Assembly: GCA_016868485.1 (NCBI GenBank)
Contig: VGGT01000056.1
Coordinates: 1 to 9,589, forward strand
Reading direction: 5' to 3'
DNA length: 9,589 nucleotides
From: Bacteroidota bacterium
GTDB taxonomy: Bacteria; Bacteroidota; Bacteroidia; UBA7662
The first letter of the stretch is position 1; each line of letters opens with the position of its first letter. The notes below the pieces were generated by a model that was not told where the DNA came from, made no database searches, and saw nothing but the letters and a program-made list of their open reading frames with translations. Positions 7,481 to 9,589 of this stretch are shown here, in pieces. Made by a program: the position numbers and the translations under genes.

Positions 7481-9340
7481 CTATTCCAATAGGCGGCCAC
7501 TCATCTGGAGCCTGTACATACCTGCATACAAACCGTCGGACTCCATCAGTTCGTCGTGTGTGCCGTATTCCGCTACAGTTCCCTGCTGCAATACGGCGAT
7601 GCGATGCGCCCCACGGATCGTACTGAGCCGATGCGCCACCACCACCGAGGTTCTTCCACGCATCAACTCCTCTAAACCGGCCTGCACAAGCCGTTCAGAT
7701 GCGCTGTCGAGTGAACTTGTGGCCTCATCGAGGATGAGAATCACAGGATCGCGCAAAATGGCGCGGGCTATGGCAATGCGCTGTCTTTGCCCGCTACTCA
7801 AGCGCACGCCACGTTCACCCACCACCGTGTCGAACTGCTGGGGAAACTGCTCAATAAATTCCCAGGCGTGGGCCCTAATGGCTGCATCACGGACCTCCTC
7901 ATCGCTGGCTCCAGGCCTACCGTAAGCAATGTTCTCTCGAATGGTACCGCCGAATAAAACGATATCCTGGGGCACTACCGCCAACTTCTGGCGGTAGGTC
8001 GACCATCCATAATGACGGGGTTCTACCCCATCGACTTGCACGGTGCCACCCACCGGCGAATAGAAACCGAGGAGCAGCTGAACAATGGTCGACTTTCCGG
8101 CACCACTCGCGCCCACCAAGGCCAGGGTTTCGCCGGGTGCCACCGAAAGATCCACCTGGCGCAGTACGGGCACATCGGCCCGAGACGCGTAGTGAAAGTC
8201 GACCGAGCGAAACTCAATGTGTCCTTTGATTTGCGAAGCATCGGCCGTTCCCCCAACCGATGGCTCGGCGGGTTCGGAAAAAAGATCCAGCACGCGTTCG
8301 GTAGCACCCAGTGTGCGTTGCAATTGGGCAAACAACTCGGCAAATCCTCCTAAAGCGGCGCCCACGAACGTACTGTACAAAACAAAGCTGGTGAGGCTTC
8401 CAATACTCAGGCTGCCGTCGCGCACCATGAGGGCGCCAAACCAGATGACGGCTACAATACTCCCAAACAAACCTAGGATCACAAAGCTGGTGAAGGCCGC
8501 CCGGAATAGGGCTCCCCGGAGGGCTAGTTTCACCACCGAACGCATTTTACCAGAGAAACGATGGGTTTCATAGTCCTCATTGGCGTAGGCTTTGACACTA
8601 CCAATGGCTTGCAAGGTCTCTTCAACAATGGTTTGGGCATCGGCCAATTCATCTTGTGCTGCACGGGCCACCTTACGAATCCAGCGACCAAAGACCACGG
8701 CCAGCAACACCAAAACAGGGAGAATCGCGAGCATAAATCCCATCAATCGGACACTGGTTGAAGCCAATAAGGCGAGGCCGCCCACCAAAACAACAGCTTG
8801 TCGGAGCAGTTCGGCTATGGTGGTGGTTAGGGTATCTTGAATGAGCGACAAATCGGCCGAGAGCCTCGAATTGAGTTCACCAACCCGCCGCGAACCGAAG
8901 AATTCCATGGGCAATCGCAAAAGGTGCGCATACGTATCGCGCCTGAGGTCGGCCAGGGTCGACTCGCCTACGCGCACGAAGAGGTAAACCCGTGCAAAGG
9001 AAAAGATCGATTGCAAAATGAGGACGCCCACCAGCACCCAGGCCAGTCCATTGAGGTCCCAAGACAGGCTGGTTCCTCTGCCTGCCCCAGGCATTCCTGC
9101 GTCGTCGGAAGGCAGTTGACCGAGCGAAGTGTCGATCAGTTGCCCCATGAGCCATGGAAAAGAGAGCGATGACAGGCTCGAAAGCACCAGCATGAGCAGT
9201 CCGAGGAAGTAGGCCCTTCGGTAGGGACGCATATACCGCAGCAGCTGGAGGAATCGGCTCAAGGCTGCGCCGCTGAGGCGTACTTTAGGCGCGTCGTCGG
9301 TGCCAACACTTTGGTTGCTGTTGAATTGTGGTCGTGCCAA
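7481..9340 (-). CDS. ABC exporter half-transporter (MsbA/LmrA-like, fused membrane and ATPase domains)
   Basis: Inner-membrane ATP-driven exporter, 619 residues, the usual length of a fused half-transporter that works as a dimer. The membrane domain covers about residues 30-345, with helices near 43-70, 97-120, 175-197, 199-218, 280-302 and 310-330, and a Gly/Asp-rich loop at 73-98 between the first two. The ATPase domain (about 375-619) has all key motifs: likely A-loop Tyr384, Walker A GASGAGKST (410-418), Q-loop Gln458, signature LSSGQ (514-518), Walker B VILILDE (533-539) with catalytic Glu539, D-loop SSLD and H-loop His570. Substrate cannot be told; lipid or drug export are the common roles. 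The start is TTG at 9340: an in-frame stop lies at 9358-9356 and the first ATG (residue 37) would cut off the elbow helix. It follows the upstream gene by 28 bases, so it may share its transcript. Confidence 0.93.
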   Translation of the reverse strand: MARPQFNSNQSVGTDDAPKVRLSGAALSRFLQLLRYMRPYRRAYFLGLLMLVLSSLSSLSFPWLMGQLIDTSLGQLPSDDAGMPGAGRGTSLSWDLNGLAWVLVGVLILQSIFSFARVYLFVRVGESTLADLRRDTYAHLLRLPMEFFGSRRVGELNSRLSADLSLIQDTLTTTIAELLRQAVVLVGGLALLASTSVRLMGFMLAILPVLVLLAVVFGRWIRKVARAAQDELADAQTIVEETLQAIGSVKAYANEDYETHRFSGKMRSVVKLALRGALFRAAFTSFVILGLFGSIVAVIWFGALMVRDGSLSIGSLTSFVLYSTFVGAALGGFAELFAQLQRTLGATERVLDLFSEPAEPSVGGTADASQIKGHIEFRSVDFHYASRADVPVLRQVDLSVAPGETLALVGASGAGKSTIVQLLLGFYSPVGGTVQVDGVEPRHYGWSTYRQKLAVVPQDIVLFGGTIRENIAYGRPGASDEEVRDAAIRAHAWEFIEQFPQQFDTVVGERGVRLSSGQRQRIAIARAILRDPVILILDEATSSLDSASERLVQAGLEELMRGRTSVVVAHRLSTIRGAHRIAVLQQGTVAEYGTHDELMESDGLYAGMYRLQMSGRLLE

Positions 9341-9368
9341 AGGGGGTTGAGGGTTTTAAAGGGAACAA

Positions 9369-9589
9369 TTAGATGCTGAGCCGACGACTGACCAAACCAT
9401 CGACATAACGAAACAGTTCGCTGGGATGATATTTTTGCCAAGGCATATCATCGAGTTCACCCCCGTAGTGCAGGAACTGATCGATGCCGCAGCGGCTCCA
9501 TTCCTCGCGCACTGTGTCGCGGAAGTTGATGGCCACGATCCAGCCATCGTCGACATCCTGAAACCAATCCTCATAATAGCAGTCGTCGG
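9369..9589 (-). CDS. Unrecognised acidic protein, C-terminal 73 residues (5' end outside window)
   Basis: A frame open from the right edge to TAA at 9371-9369. The visible part begins DDCYYEDWFQDVDDGWIVAI and ends VDGLVSRRLSI. It is rich in Asp, Glu and aromatic residues (five Trp, five Tyr), with two Cys and no membrane segment. I do not recognise the family. Reasons to accept it as real: it is the only frame giving a protein-like composition here, it ends 28 bases before the exporter gene on the same strand, and it fills an otherwise empty stretch. A competing frame (9356-9574) has a low-complexity Ser/Ala/Met composition and runs into the start region of the exporter, and looks like a shadow. 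The close spacing suggests, but does not prove, an operon with the exporter. Confidence 0.65.
   Translation of the reverse strand, partial: DDCYYEDWFQDVDDGWIVAINFRDTVREEWSRCGIDQFLHYGGELDDMPWQKYHPSELFRYVDGLVSRRLSI

Noticed and set aside
7348..7500. A 51-residue N-terminal extension of actA starting at 7500.
   Set aside because: It would overlap the exporter 3' end and encode across the terminator and promoter; the extension is Cys/Phe/Arg-rich without a signal-peptide pattern, whereas the protein from 7347 begins with a good signal-like segment.
9356..9574. A 72-codon minus-strand frame at the right edge.
   Set aside because: Its Ser/Ala/Met-rich translation looks like an out-of-frame reading; the neighbouring frame ending at 9369 gives a more protein-like sequence and sensible spacing to the exporter.

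Overview
The window is a compact stretch of bacterial chromosome with every recognised gene on the minus strand. The organism is most likely a member of the Bacteroidota. The evidence is a complete alternative complex III gene set in the order actA-B-C-D-E-F, a molybdopterin-oxidoreductase-like subunit with the long pre-Tat N-terminal tail typical of that phylum, a TAnnTTTG-type promoter box and mostly weak Shine-Dalgarno signals. Order and genus cannot be fixed from what I can see.

Read in the direction of transcription (from high to low coordinates), the window holds four blocks. First comes the C-terminal end of an unrecognised acidic protein (9369-9589). Then, 28 bases on, follows an ABC exporter half-transporter (7481-9340) that appears to start at TTG. 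A 133-base gap (7348-7480) carries an intrinsic-terminator-like hairpin directly after the exporter stop and a candidate promoter for what follows. The rest of the window, from 7347 to 1, is the act operon.

The operon encodes the six-subunit quinol:cytochrome c oxidoreductase that replaces the bc1 complex in many bacteria. ActA is a membrane-anchored pentaheme cytochrome. ActB is a fused molybdopterin-oxidoreductase-like and four-cluster-site ferredoxin-like protein. ActC and ActF are NrfD-like quinol-site membrane proteins, ActD is a small two-helix DUF3341 protein, and ActE is a monoheme cytochrome c lipoprotein. actC/actD overlap by 8 bases, actD/actE overlap as ATGA, and actE/actF are 3 bases apart, so these four are probably translationally coupled. 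actF runs off the left edge. In relatives the next genes are often those of a cytochrome c oxidase, but that is outside the window.

Together the subunits should pass electrons from membrane quinol (at the ActC/ActB face) through iron-sulfur clusters to the hemes of ActA and ActE, and on to a soluble carrier or a terminal oxidase. I find no RNA genes, insertion sequences, CRISPR arrays or long repeats. I see no convincing novel system: the interesting points are molecular details of a known but unusual respiratory complex.
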